A DNA stretch of 64,000 nt, from assembly GCA_015064255.1 (NCBI GenBank), contig SVSP01000012.1, forward strand, positions 1-64,000, given 5' to 3'. Position 1 is the first letter of the stretch; each line of letters opens with the position of its first letter. The notes under the pieces were generated by a model. That model did not search any database, had not been told where the DNA came from, and saw nothing but the letters and a program-made list of their open reading frames with translations. The translations under genes were made by a program, and so were the position numbers. Positions 8,708-17,781 of this stretch are shown piece after piece. Origin of the DNA: Oscillospiraceae bacterium (GTDB lineage: Bacteria; Bacillota; Clostridia; Oscillospirales; CAG-272).

Positions 8708-9502
8708 TTATCTTTTTTCTATCCAAGCGTGCTCAGGATCGCTGCTTCTGTTAAATCCCTGATAATCGCCTGCCATAAGCCAAAGGAAATAGGTCTTATA
8801 TCCCGGTGTGGAAACTGTTGTATGATAGCCATAAGGGAATTCTACCAGCTCGTCGTTCTTGACTCTGTAAGCCTCGTCAAGCGATCCGTCTGAGGTATAG
8901 AGGCACTGAACTGCAAAGCCCTGCTTCGGATCGAAAAGGAAGTAGTATATTTCCTCTGCGATACATTCCTTAGGCATATTATCCTCGTCGTGCTTATGCG
9001 GAGGGAATCCTGCCCAGTTACCCTCTGTGCAATACGCTTCGCCTATTGTGAGTATCTTTGCATTGGAATTTCCGTCTATTATAAAGCTTGTTTCGCGCTG
9101 ATAAGGCTGTTCACCGAGGAGCTTCAGTACTACGTGATCTTCTCTGAGCACCTGCGGCTCTGTCTTTTCCTTTACAGGTGTTGCACAAACCGCTATCTTT
9201 ATATGGTCGATAGCTTCGATCGCGAGCTTCTGTTCTCTTGGCATATAGAAGCTTTCTGCTTTACGGTTTTCAAAAACGGTCATTCTGTTACCGATATTTT
9301 CCCATTTTTCGCCGTTCACGTAAACGTTGCAGTGTCCTTCGAGCATAATGAAGGCTGTTTCTTTATCTTCTGTGTAAAAATCAAGCTTTTGATCCTTTTC
9401 AAGCTCAATAATACCGAACTCAAGCTTTTTGAGAGTACACTCTCCTATTTTGCATATCGGAGTATAGCCGTTTGCAGGTTTATATGCTTTCTTATAATTC
9501 AT
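8708..9502 (-). CDS. iolB: 5-deoxy-glucuronate isomerase (IolB)
   Basis: NWAGFPPHKHDEDNMPKECIAEEIYYFLFDPKQGFAVQCLYT...GYHTTVSTPGYKTYFLWLMAG is IolB-like. Confidence 0.8.
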   Translation of the reverse strand: MNYKKAYKPANGYTPICKIGECTLKKLEFGIIELEKDQKLDFYTEDKETAFIMLEGHCNVYVNGEKWENIGNRMTVFENRKAESFYMPREQKLAIEAIDHIKIAVCATPVKEKTEPQVLREDHVVLKLLGEQPYQRETSFIIDGNSNAKILTIGEAYCTEGNWAGFPPHKHDEDNMPKECIAEEIYYFLFDPKQGFAVQCLYTSDGSLDEAYRVKNDELVEFPYGYHTTVSTPGYKTYFLWLMAGDYQGFNRSSDPEHAWIEKR

Positions 9503-10406
9503 AACCCTTCTCCTTTAAGAATTTTTTTACTGTTTCAAGCGTCGGAACACTCTCACGCGCACCGATTCCCGTACATTTTATTGCCGAAACGGCACTTGCA
9601 AATATGCAGCATTTCTCAAAGTCAAAGCCGTAAACACGTCCTGCCGCAAAAGCACCGTGAAAAACGTCGCCCGAACCGTTAGTATCTATTGCATTTACCT
9701 TAAACGCGGGATAGTGCCAAAACTTTTTACCGTCGTAATACAGACCGCCCTCTTTGCCCTGTGTTATCACAAGTGCGGCAGGGTGATACATATTCATCAG
9801 CTTTTCAGCGGCTTCCTCCGCATTTTGAGAATTTGTCTTTTTCAGAGCAAATTCTTCTGACGGGATCATAATATCGGTAAGCTTCAGAAGTCTTTCGACA
9901 CCTTCGTAAAGTCCGCCGCAATCGTAAAGGACATTCGTGCCGTTTTCCTTTGCCACAAGGCAGGCTTCTTCCGCACCGTCTATTTCGTTTCCGTCTATCA
10001 TAAGTATTTCCGCATCTGCGACCGCTTTTTTCTGACTTTCGTTAAGACTGAGTGGTGGAAGATCACCCTTATCGAAAACGCAGGTACGCGATGCACTTTT
10101 TGCCGAAAGCCATATTACCGAGGTAAATGAACGGTATCCGCTTTCAAAAGTTATATTTTTTGTATCTACGCCGTATTTTTCGAAATCTTCTGCCAAAAAT
10201 TTTCCGCCGTTATCATCAGACAGTACGCCGACAAATCCCGCAGGTATTCCGAGTTTGCGCGCCGCAACAATTCCTGTTGCTGTTGGACCGCCGCCCGCAA
10301 CCTTTGTCGCGCTTGCACGCATTTTCGTATCTTCGTCAGGATACTCGGGGAGTGTTATGAGAGTATCCATAACACAAGCCCCTATACCTACAATTTTATT
10401 CATCAT
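9492..10406 (-). CDS. PfkB-family carbohydrate kinase (ribokinase / sulfofructose-kinase-like)
   Basis: AGGGPTATGIVAARKLG; PAFKVNAIDTNGSGDVFHGAFAAG PfkB signature. Confidence 0.85.
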   Translation of the reverse strand: MMNKIVGIGACVMDTLITLPEYPDEDTKMRASATKVAGGGPTATGIVAARKLGIPAGFVGVLSDDNGGKFLAEDFEKYGVDTKNITFESGYRSFTSVIWLSAKSASRTCVFDKGDLPPLSLNESQKKAVADAEILMIDGNEIDGAEEACLVAKENGTNVLYDCGGLYEGVERLLKLTDIMIPSEEFALKKTNSQNAEEAAEKLMNMYHPAALVITQGKEGGLYYDGKKFWHYPAFKVNAIDTNGSGDVFHGAFAAGRVYGFDFEKCCIFASAVSAIKCTGIGARESVPTLETVKKFLKEKGYEL

Positions 10407-11245
10407 ATCGATTTACCGTTTGCACCTGTAAGGTATATCTTTTCAAGTGCGAGTTTTTTAACGCATTCTATCGGATTCTTCATAAAGAGATCTATTCCTA
10501 TGCTCTTTGCGGGATTTGCATATTCTGCGCCCACACCTTCGATAAAAGCACAGCATACGTCTGTACCGATATTCATCTTTCTCACGCCTGCTTTGATTGC
10601 CGCCTTGACCTGATCTTCGGGAATTCCCGATCCGCCATGCAAAACAAGCGGAAGACCTTTAACAGCCTCGTGTATAGCACCCACTCTGTCAATATCAAGC
10701 TTCGGAGGCTTTTTATAATGTCCGTGTGCGTTTCCTATAAGAACGGCAAGACAGGATACGCCCGTAAGCTTCACAAATTCGCCTGCCTCATCTGGAGATG
10801 TGAACTCATCCATTACTTCATCGTTTACGCTTCCGATATGACCGAGCTCGCCTTCAACAGGCACGCCCACATCGTGACACATTTCGACTATTTTCTTTGT
10901 CAAAGCTACATTTTCGTCAAAGGGATATGCCGAGCCGTCTATCATTATACCTGTTGCACCGTAGCGGAGTGTCTTTATAACCTCTTTTTCCGAGGGACCG
11001 TGATCGAGATGGAAACATACGGGGACACTTGCCTGCTTTGCCGCCGCAAGAATGATCGGAGCAAGATAATATCCGCTGCCACCGTTTATAAGACGGGGAT
11101 ATACCTGCAAAATTACGGGAGCTTTCGCTTCTTCTGCCGCCTCAATAACACCCATTACTGTTTCCATATTATAAACGTTAAATGCAGGAACACAAAACTT
11201 TCCTTTATCAGCTACCGAAAGTACATAATCGAGATTTACTAACAT
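10403..11245 (-). CDS. Class II fructose-bisphosphate aldolase family protein
   Basis: MLVNLDYVLSVADKGKFCVPAFNVYNMETVMGVIEAAEE; VCFHLDHGPS; VLHGGSGIPEDQVKAAIKAGVRKMNIGTD; start set at MLVNLD. Confidence 0.85.
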   Translation of the reverse strand: MLVNLDYVLSVADKGKFCVPAFNVYNMETVMGVIEAAEEAKAPVILQVYPRLINGGSGYYLAPIILAAAKQASVPVCFHLDHGPSEKEVIKTLRYGATGIMIDGSAYPFDENVALTKKIVEMCHDVGVPVEGELGHIGSVNDEVMDEFTSPDEAGEFVKLTGVSCLAVLIGNAHGHYKKPPKLDIDRVGAIHEAVKGLPLVLHGGSGIPEDQVKAAIKAGVRKMNIGTDVCCAFIEGVGAEYANPAKSIGIDLFMKNPIECVKKLALEKIYLTGANGKSI

Positions 11246-11277
11246 TTTTATGACCATTCCTTTCTTTAGGTTCTGAA

Positions 11278-11345
11278 GTTTTGTGCGCTTTGACTTGGCA
11301 AAAAGCCACAAAACCTCGGTCTGAAAAATGACCCATTTTTCAGAC
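11278..11345 (-). repeat. Intercistronic tandem-hairpin element
   Basis: GTCTGAAAAATG-ACC-CATTTTTCAGAC (11319-11345) next to GTTTTGTG...CACAAAAC (11278-11285 / 11307-11314). Confidence 0.55.
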
Positions 11346-11364
11346 TTTACTCTTCTTGATTTGA

Positions 11365-12441
11365 TCAGCCCAAGATAAGCTCTTCAACAGAAATTATTTC
11401 CACGTCCTCTGCTACAGCCTTGAGGCTTACGTATTCGGACACGGATGCCGTTATTATCGCGTCTGCCTTAACGCCCTTCGCGTTATTTATACGGTCAAGC
11501 GCAACTCCGTTTATAACCTTAGGCATCCACTGTGCCATAAGGATATTACCTGCCCACATAGTATCCTTGCCGTGAACGAGCATTTCACCGAGATCGCAGA
11601 ATGCACTCGCTATTTTTCTTCCCGCATCTGTTTCGGCAAGGTCGCGCGCAAGCTGGAAAGGATCCTGGAATACTGCCTTTTTGCCTGTATTTACTGCATT
11701 TATTTTACCCGATTCAACGAGTTCAGCCACAAACGCAGTATAAGTCTTTACATCGCACAAAAGCTCTACGTTCCATTCCTTATACTCACGCTTAAATACC
11801 TTTGCGTCCTGCGGATCGTATGCAACTACCGTTTTAAACTGATTTATCTGCTTTGCACAGGCAATCATCTGCTGTTTTGTTTCGTCAGCCGCGCTTATAA
11901 GATATTCGAGCTGCTGTCCCGAAGCAAGCTCGTCTTCGAGAACCGTGAATTTTACGCCTGCTTTTTCAAGTGCTTTAATAGCCTTTACCGCACAGTCCGG
12001 TGCAATATATCTTGCATCCACGCCGAGGAAAAGAAGTGTATCTGTTAATTCGCTATGCTCTGCTATCTTATTTTTAAGTTCTGCATCAAGCTCTGTCTTA
12101 CCGTAGGCATTGCCGCAGTCGAGGCAGTTGTCAAGAAGAACGTTTATGTACTCGGGAAGCTTTCCTTCAAGTGCCGCGTCAAGACGCGCTTCCTTAATAA
12201 ACATAACGGGATCCCAGCCTGTTACGCATTCTTTTGTGCACGCACCGCAGCAAGCACATTCGTAAATATTGTCAATAACCTCTGATATATCGTAAACGCC
12301 TCTGTTTACAAGCGAAAGTCCGAGCGCACGCGCACGTGCATTGTTTCGCTCAAGTCCCGTTGTGTTTCCTATGGGACAAATATGTCTGCACATCCAACAG
12401 AATCGGCAAGAATCAACGTGCTTTTTACTTGTTTCGTTCAT
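11365..12441 (-). CDS. (Fe-S)-binding protein, GlcF/HdrD-like
   Basis: CRFCWMCRHICP and CACCGACTKEC [4Fe-4S] motifs. Confidence 0.75.
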   Translation of the reverse strand: MNETSKKHVDSCRFCWMCRHICPIGNTTGLERNNARARALGLSLVNRGVYDISEVIDNIYECACCGACTKECVTGWDPVMFIKEARLDAALEGKLPEYINVLLDNCLDCGNAYGKTELDAELKNKIAEHSELTDTLLFLGVDARYIAPDCAVKAIKALEKAGVKFTVLEDELASGQQLEYLISAADETKQQMIACAKQINQFKTVVAYDPQDAKVFKREYKEWNVELLCDVKTYTAFVAELVESGKINAVNTGKKAVFQDPFQLARDLAETDAGRKIASAFCDLGEMLVHGKDTMWAGNILMAQWMPKVINGVALDRINNAKGVKADAIITASVSEYVSLKAVAEDVEIISVEELILG

Positions 12442-12456
12442 TATGCTTTCCTCCTT

Positions 12457-13887
12457 TTATATACCGAGCTTAAACGGATTCATAATTCCGTTGGGGTCAA
12501 GCTCACGCTTCAAAGCTTCAAACACCTGCATCGCGGGTCCATACTGCTCTTTCATAAGTCTTCCGAGCTTGATTCCGACACCGTGGTGATCGTTTACTAC
12601 GCCGCCGTGTTCAATAGCCGTGCGTACTCCGCAAGTCCATATCTGCTGATGCAGACGGAGTGCCTCTACCGGATCTTCGGGAACGTCCTTGCCGTCAACG
12701 ATGAAACGGTCGTATATCATCGAACCCCATTCATACCAATGCGAGAAGTGTGCAATAAATTTCGCCTGCGGGAAGTTTGTTTCTATTGCGTTCTTCATCG
12801 CCCAGTATATCTCTTCGATCTTTCCGTAAGGAGCGATCGTATCCATTGTACCGAACATTTGAGGAAGGTCCATCATATGACCGGGATAGAAGAAGGTTAT
12901 CTTTTCATTCCACCACTTTTCGCCGTATTCGCTTCCCATATCCTCTGCACCGTACTTTGTAAAGGTATCGAGAAGGATCTTTTCTTCGACCTCTACCATT
13001 TCCTTTACGCCCTCGTATGCGATATTCATAAATGCACCTTCGCGTTCTACGCCAACGATCTTCTTTATAAGAGATGCAGTTTCAGCGGGGTCGTAAAGAC
13101 GCATAACAGAGGGCTTGAACTTCTGAAGAAGTTCTCTTGAAGCCTTGAATGCCGCACTCATATCCTTGAACAAAAATCCGCGGAAGCGTCTTTCCTCAGG
13201 CTGATCGAAAATACGTATCTGTGCCTTGGTTATAACGCCGAGAGTTCCTTCCGAGCCTATGAATATCTGGTTAAGGTCTGGGCCTGCCGCGTGCTTGGGA
13301 GCCGCCGAGGTGTTTATAATATCTCCGTTGGGAAGAACGACCTCCATCTGAAGCACCATATCGTCGATCTTACCGTATTTTGTCGAAACGACACCTATAC
13401 CCCGGTGTGCAAGAAATCCGCCGACTGTCGAGCAGGTGAGCGACGAGGGATAGTGCATCGTAGCCTTACCTACCTCGTTTGCCGCCCATTCGATGTGCTT
13501 ATATATAGCACCCGTTCCGCATTCTATATACATAGCTTCCGTATTTACTTCGTATATCTTATTCATACGTTTCGTATCGAGCACGATACCGCCGCAAACC
13601 GGAATAGCCCCGCCCTGCGTACCGCCGCCGCCACCCCAAGTGGTAACGGGAAGCTTATAATAATTAGCTATTTTAAGTACCTTAGAGGTTTCCTTTGCAT
13701 CCTTCGGAGCAACTATAAAGTCGGCTTCCGGCATAATTCTTCCTCTGTCAGCCCACATACGGGAAAGCCAGTAATAGTCAACGCTGTGAGTTACCTTATC
13801 TATCTCTCGTGTTGAACAGTTTTCGATACCCACCGCATCTTCAAGTTCTGTAAGTATCATCGCTTGTAAAAAGTCATTTCTCTGCAT
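12457..13887 (-). CDS. FAD-binding oxidoreductase, GlcD-like
   Basis: ADFIVAPKDAKETSKVLKIANYYKLPVTTWGGGGGTQGG; IGSEGTLGVITKAQIRIF; NDHHGVGIKLGRLM; start set at MQRNDF. Confidence 0.85.
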   Translation of the reverse strand: MQRNDFLQAMILTELEDAVGIENCSTREIDKVTHSVDYYWLSRMWADRGRIMPEADFIVAPKDAKETSKVLKIANYYKLPVTTWGGGGGTQGGAIPVCGGIVLDTKRMNKIYEVNTEAMYIECGTGAIYKHIEWAANEVGKATMHYPSSLTCSTVGGFLAHRGIGVVSTKYGKIDDMVLQMEVVLPNGDIINTSAAPKHAAGPDLNQIFIGSEGTLGVITKAQIRIFDQPEERRFRGFLFKDMSAAFKASRELLQKFKPSVMRLYDPAETASLIKKIVGVEREGAFMNIAYEGVKEMVEVEEKILLDTFTKYGAEDMGSEYGEKWWNEKITFFYPGHMMDLPQMFGTMDTIAPYGKIEEIYWAMKNAIETNFPQAKFIAHFSHWYEWGSMIYDRFIVDGKDVPEDPVEALRLHQQIWTCGVRTAIEHGGVVNDHHGVGIKLGRLMKEQYGPAMQVFEALKRELDPNGIMNPFKLGI

Positions 13888-13909
13888 TTTATTTTCTCCT
13901 TCAGTAATT

Positions 13910-15313
13910 TTAGTCAAGTGTTTTATCTATTGCCAAATTCGGACAGTATTTTGTAAATTCACGTATTTCTTTTACATAGTTGCCCTCTATCTCAACGAAA
14001 TGATGGATATACGGACCGTCAAGCAGTCTGTCTTCCCATTTCTGAAGATCATCAAACTCTGCCCAGATATACGTACCGTGAGTCTGCGGTCCGGGAACGG
14101 TCTTGCAGTTACCCGCAAGAACCATATAGTTTCCGTTTTCCTGATCTATTCTTGCGATAGTGTAATTTCCGTCCTTTGCTCTGAACCATTCACGCTGATT
14201 TACAAGGCGCGCACACGAATCGGGAGCCTTTATCGAAAGCGGGAAAGGTCCGCAGTGCCAGAGAAGCTCTGCATTTCTGTTTTCGGGATGGCGCACTGTA
14301 AATTCTCCGAGGAAAGGTCTGCCTTTACCGAGCGATGCCGATTCAAGAAGTACCATTGTCATAGCGCAGTGCATATCGCTTTCACAGCTGATTATATATC
14401 CGAGGTCGTTAAGCACCGAGTAAACCGCGCAAGGCGCAAGACCGTCGAACATAACGGGGGTTGCCGTCCAACACTCTGCCGATATAACGTCGAGCTTAAA
14501 TTCTTCGAAAATAGCGATATATGTAACAACAAGGCAAGCCATTCTCTCGAGATACTGCGGTGTAAGCTCGTCCATTTTATAATTATCCTTGAAGAACTGA
14601 ACGTACTTTGCAATTTTTTCCTTTTTTTCTTCCATATTTTTAAGGAAGCGGTCCTGAAGGATCGCAAGGTTTATCGGAACGATACGAACTCCGAATTTCT
14701 GCATCAGCTCGCCTTCATTCCATATAACCGAGAAGAAGGGGGCCGGACGTGTGCCGACCTGACCGATACGCAGACCTGTGAAATTCTTTACCATACAGGC
14801 AACACGGATAAAGCTGTCAAATGCATCCTTAAATTCATCAGACTCTATTCTGCAGCAAGGAATATGCGAAAAAGGTATTCCGTATCTTTGGAATTGACGC
14901 GAAACGCCGAAAAGTCCGCACTGTGAGTCGGTAGGACGCATACCGTCAACGTAATATTCATCATCAAGAGGTGCCCAAAGCACACACGGTTTTCCTATTG
15001 CCTTTGCAAGATCGGCTGCGGCTTCTTCGTTTCCGAAGTTACAGTTAATTATCATTACAGCATCTACTTTTTCATTCTTGAAGCGTTCTACCGTTGCGCA
15101 AACCGAATCATCGTCAAAAATGAGGTCTTTGCATCCGAGTCCCTTCGTATCAACAAAAGAAAGATTTTCACTTGCGAAATTTTCTTCGATGTACTTTACG
15201 AATCTTTCTCCTCTTGCCTCGGCAGATGACCAGGTAAGAAACGTTTTCGCGGGGCGGTCTGTGGTATTACGTCGCATCGGCACGATACCCAATTTTATTT
15301 TATGATCGAGCAT
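13910..15313 (-). CDS. L-fucose/L-arabinose isomerase family protein
   Basis: KLGIVPMRRNTTDRPAKTFLTWSSAEARGERF; EFKLDVISAECWTATP; CESDMHCAMTMVLLE; RBS GGAGG before MLDHK. Confidence 0.7.
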   Translation of the reverse strand: MLDHKIKLGIVPMRRNTTDRPAKTFLTWSSAEARGERFVKYIEENFASENLSFVDTKGLGCKDLIFDDDSVCATVERFKNEKVDAVMIINCNFGNEEAAADLAKAIGKPCVLWAPLDDEYYVDGMRPTDSQCGLFGVSRQFQRYGIPFSHIPCCRIESDEFKDAFDSFIRVACMVKNFTGLRIGQVGTRPAPFFSVIWNEGELMQKFGVRIVPINLAILQDRFLKNMEEKKEKIAKYVQFFKDNYKMDELTPQYLERMACLVVTYIAIFEEFKLDVISAECWTATPVMFDGLAPCAVYSVLNDLGYIISCESDMHCAMTMVLLESASLGKGRPFLGEFTVRHPENRNAELLWHCGPFPLSIKAPDSCARLVNQREWFRAKDGNYTIARIDQENGNYMVLAGNCKTVPGPQTHGTYIWAEFDDLQKWEDRLLDGPYIHHFVEIEGNYVKEIREFTKYCPNLAIDKTLD

Positions 15314-15343
15314 AAATTTTACCTCCAATAATTATTCACTTAT

Positions 15344-15371
15344 ATTATAATATTGCTTATATTTTTTTCAA
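15344..15371 (-). promoter_or_regulatory. Promoter of the isomerase-led catabolic operon
   Basis: On - strand TTGAAA - 16 nt - TATAAT upstream of GGAGG and ATG. Confidence 0.6.
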
Positions 15372-15477
15372 TGTTAAAATCAGTAATTTTTTTGTAAAAA
15401 ACGATACTATTTTTTCAAAAGTGTGATATAATACACTCAGCGGTATTTTTAACGGTTTCAAACAAAGGAGTATATCT

Positions 15478-16302
15478 ATGAAAATAATCCCATTTGAAGA
15501 GCTGTATCACTCACAGTTCGTAATAAGCGAGCCTTTTTCCAAGGTTCAAAACTGGTATTCACGAGGCAACATTTATTCATCTATCGGTCGTCCGAAGCCG
15601 TCGCACACTCTTCTGTGGTTCAAATCCTGCAGCGGAAAAATAACCGATAGCAAAGGAAATATACTGAATGTACAGCAAAATCAGCTCACTTATACATCAA
15701 AAGACATTGAATACACCGTGGATTTTTTCGATACCGCACCCGATCAGACCGACTGCATCGTAATACATTTTCAAATGACCGATATTTTCGGAAACGATAT
15801 TGCGCCAACTCTTATACCAGAATTATGTATGAAAAGCGTGAGCGTTTCAACAGGAATTGCTTTTGAAAAGATTGCCGAAGAATTTAGAAAAAACGTCGTT
15901 TGTATTCCCGAAGCCTGTTCGGTCATCTACAAAATACTTGCAGACATATGCAAAAGCAGAAGAAACGATACTGCCGATTTCAAATTCAACTGTATAAAAC
16001 CGGGAATAGATCTACTTGAAAACGATACTGATATGTCCATAAAAGAGCTTTCATCCATCTGCGGCGTAAGCGAATGTTACTTCAGACGTCTTTTCAAGGA
16101 ATACAGCGGAGAGTCGCCTATTGATTTCAGGCAGAAGCACAGGATCGAGAAAGCCAAGCAGTTACTTCTTTCCGATATGCTGACAATCGGCGAGATATCG
16201 CAGGAGCTTCATTTTTCCGATATTTATCATTTCAGCAAAACATTTAAAAACATAGTCGGTATCTCTCCGAGCCGTTTTATCGAAGAGAATCGCAGAGGAT
16301 GA
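15478..16302 (+). CDS. AraC family transcriptional regulator
   Basis: C-terminal double HTH: IKELSSICGVSECYFRRLFKEYSGESPIDFRQKHRIEKAKQLLL...FSDIYHFSKTFKNIVGISPSRF. Confidence 0.9.
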   Translation: MKIIPFEELYHSQFVISEPFSKVQNWYSRGNIYSSIGRPKPSHTLLWFKSCSGKITDSKGNILNVQQNQLTYTSKDIEYTVDFFDTAPDQTDCIVIHFQMTDIFGNDIAPTLIPELCMKSVSVSTGIAFEKIAEEFRKNVVCIPEACSVIYKILADICKSRRNDTADFKFNCIKPGIDLLENDTDMSIKELSSICGVSECYFRRLFKEYSGESPIDFRQKHRIEKAKQLLLSDMLTIGEISQELHFSDIYHFSKTFKNIVGISPSRFIEENRRG

Positions 16303-16320
16303 ATTTATATCCAATATGCA

Positions 16321-16356
16321 AAAAATGAGAAGTCACATAAGACTTCTCATTTTTAT
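16321..16356. terminator. Bidirectional terminator
   Basis: AAAAATGAGAAGTC-ACATAA-GACTTCTCATTTTT. Confidence 0.8.
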
Positions 16357-16357
16357 A

Positions 16358-17755
16358 TTACTTATTGAACGCGAGGAATGCCTTATACGCCATATAAAGG
16401 TCAGCTTTGGAAATAGCTTCATAAGGAGCATGCATAGATATAACGCCTACTCCGAGGTCAACAACGTCGATATTATGGCTTGCGATATAAACTGCAACAG
16501 TTCCGCCGCCTCCCTGATCCACCTTGCCGAGCTCTGCGCTCTGCCAGATAACGCCTTCCTTATCGAAAATATTGCGAACGAATGCTACCATCTCTGCCGA
16601 AGCGTCGGATGTTCCGCCCTTTCCGCCCGAGCCTGTATATTTGGACATTACAACGCCGCAGTTGAGAAATGCCGAGTTGCGAGATTCGTAAACTTCTGCA
16701 AAATTGGGATCAAAAATAGCGTTTACGTCAGCCGAGAGGCACTTAGAGTTTGCCTTGACAAGTCTTTCGTTTGCGCCCATAGCTATCGATATCTCAGAAA
16801 TAAGGTCTGTGAAGATATCGCTTCTCATACCTGTGTTTCCGCCGCTTCCTATTTCTTCCTTATCGGCAAGGATAGCCATAAGAGTATGAACGGGAGCTTC
16901 TGTTTCGATTATTGCGCTGAGTGCGGGATATGCACATACTCTGTCGTCGTGACCATATGCGCCGATTATGCTTCTGTCAAAGCCGATTTCTCTTGCCTTG
17001 AGAGCAGGAACTGCGCTGATCTCCGCGCTGAGGAAATCTTCTTCTTTAATTCCGTATTTTTCATTAAGGAGCTTCAGTATGCCGAGCTTTATATCGTTTG
17101 AGTCTTCGCCAAGCGGAATGGAGCCGACAAGAATATTCAGCTTTTCGCCGGGAATAACCTGCGATGCGGGCTTTGCCATCTGATCTCTTCCGAGGTGAGG
17201 AAGAAGGTCGTTGATATAGAATATCGGGTCATTATCGTCTTCACCGATGCAAACGTCGATGCTCTTACCTTCGCTTGTAATAATACAGCCGTGGAGCGCG
17301 AGAGGCATAGCTGTCCACTGATACTTCTTAATTCCGCCGTAGTAATGGGTCTTGAAGAAGCCCATATTTCCCTCTTCGTAAACGGGATTCGGCTTAAGGT
17401 CAAGTCTGGGAGAGTCTATATGTGCAGCAGAAATTCTGATACCGTTTTCGATATTTTCGCTTCCTATCGAGAAGAGATAGAGCGATTTACCGCGGTTATT
17501 GTAGTAATATTTGCCGCCTACTTCTAGCTTATCACCGAAATTATAGGGGACAAATCCGTTCGCAGAAGCTATCGCGATAGACTCAGTTACCGCTTCTCTT
17601 TCTGTTTTTGCATTATCGAGATAATTACAATATCCTTTTGCATATTCGTTGATCTTTTCGATTTCTTCTTCTGAAACGCACGAGTAAACGTTCTTACGCT
17701 TATATGTAAGTTCACTTCTGAGCGCATCAAGTTCTTCCTTATTAACGTTCATCAT
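16358..17755 (-). CDS. M18 family aminopeptidase
   Basis: ISAAHIDSPRLDLKPNP; ALHGCII; GAYGHDDRVCAYPAL; ADKEEIGSGGNTGM. Confidence 0.85.
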   Translation of the reverse strand: MMNVNKEELDALRSELTYKRKNVYSCVSEEEIEKINEYAKGYCNYLDNAKTEREAVTESIAIASANGFVPYNFGDKLEVGGKYYYNNRGKSLYLFSIGSENIENGIRISAAHIDSPRLDLKPNPVYEEGNMGFFKTHYYGGIKKYQWTAMPLALHGCIITSEGKSIDVCIGEDDNDPIFYINDLLPHLGRDQMAKPASQVIPGEKLNILVGSIPLGEDSNDIKLGILKLLNEKYGIKEEDFLSAEISAVPALKAREIGFDRSIIGAYGHDDRVCAYPALSAIIETEAPVHTLMAILADKEEIGSGGNTGMRSDIFTDLISEISIAMGANERLVKANSKCLSADVNAIFDPNFAEVYESRNSAFLNCGVVMSKYTGSGGKGGTSDASAEMVAFVRNIFDKEGVIWQSAELGKVDQGGGGTVAVYIASHNIDVVDLGVGVISMHAPYEAISKADLYMAYKAFLAFNK

Positions 17756-17781
17756 TGTTTGTTTTCTCCTTGATTTGTTTT

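Noticed and set aside
14000-14926. 308-aa + strand ORF opposite the isomerase
   Set aside because: Antisense shadow of the isomerase ORF, no motif.
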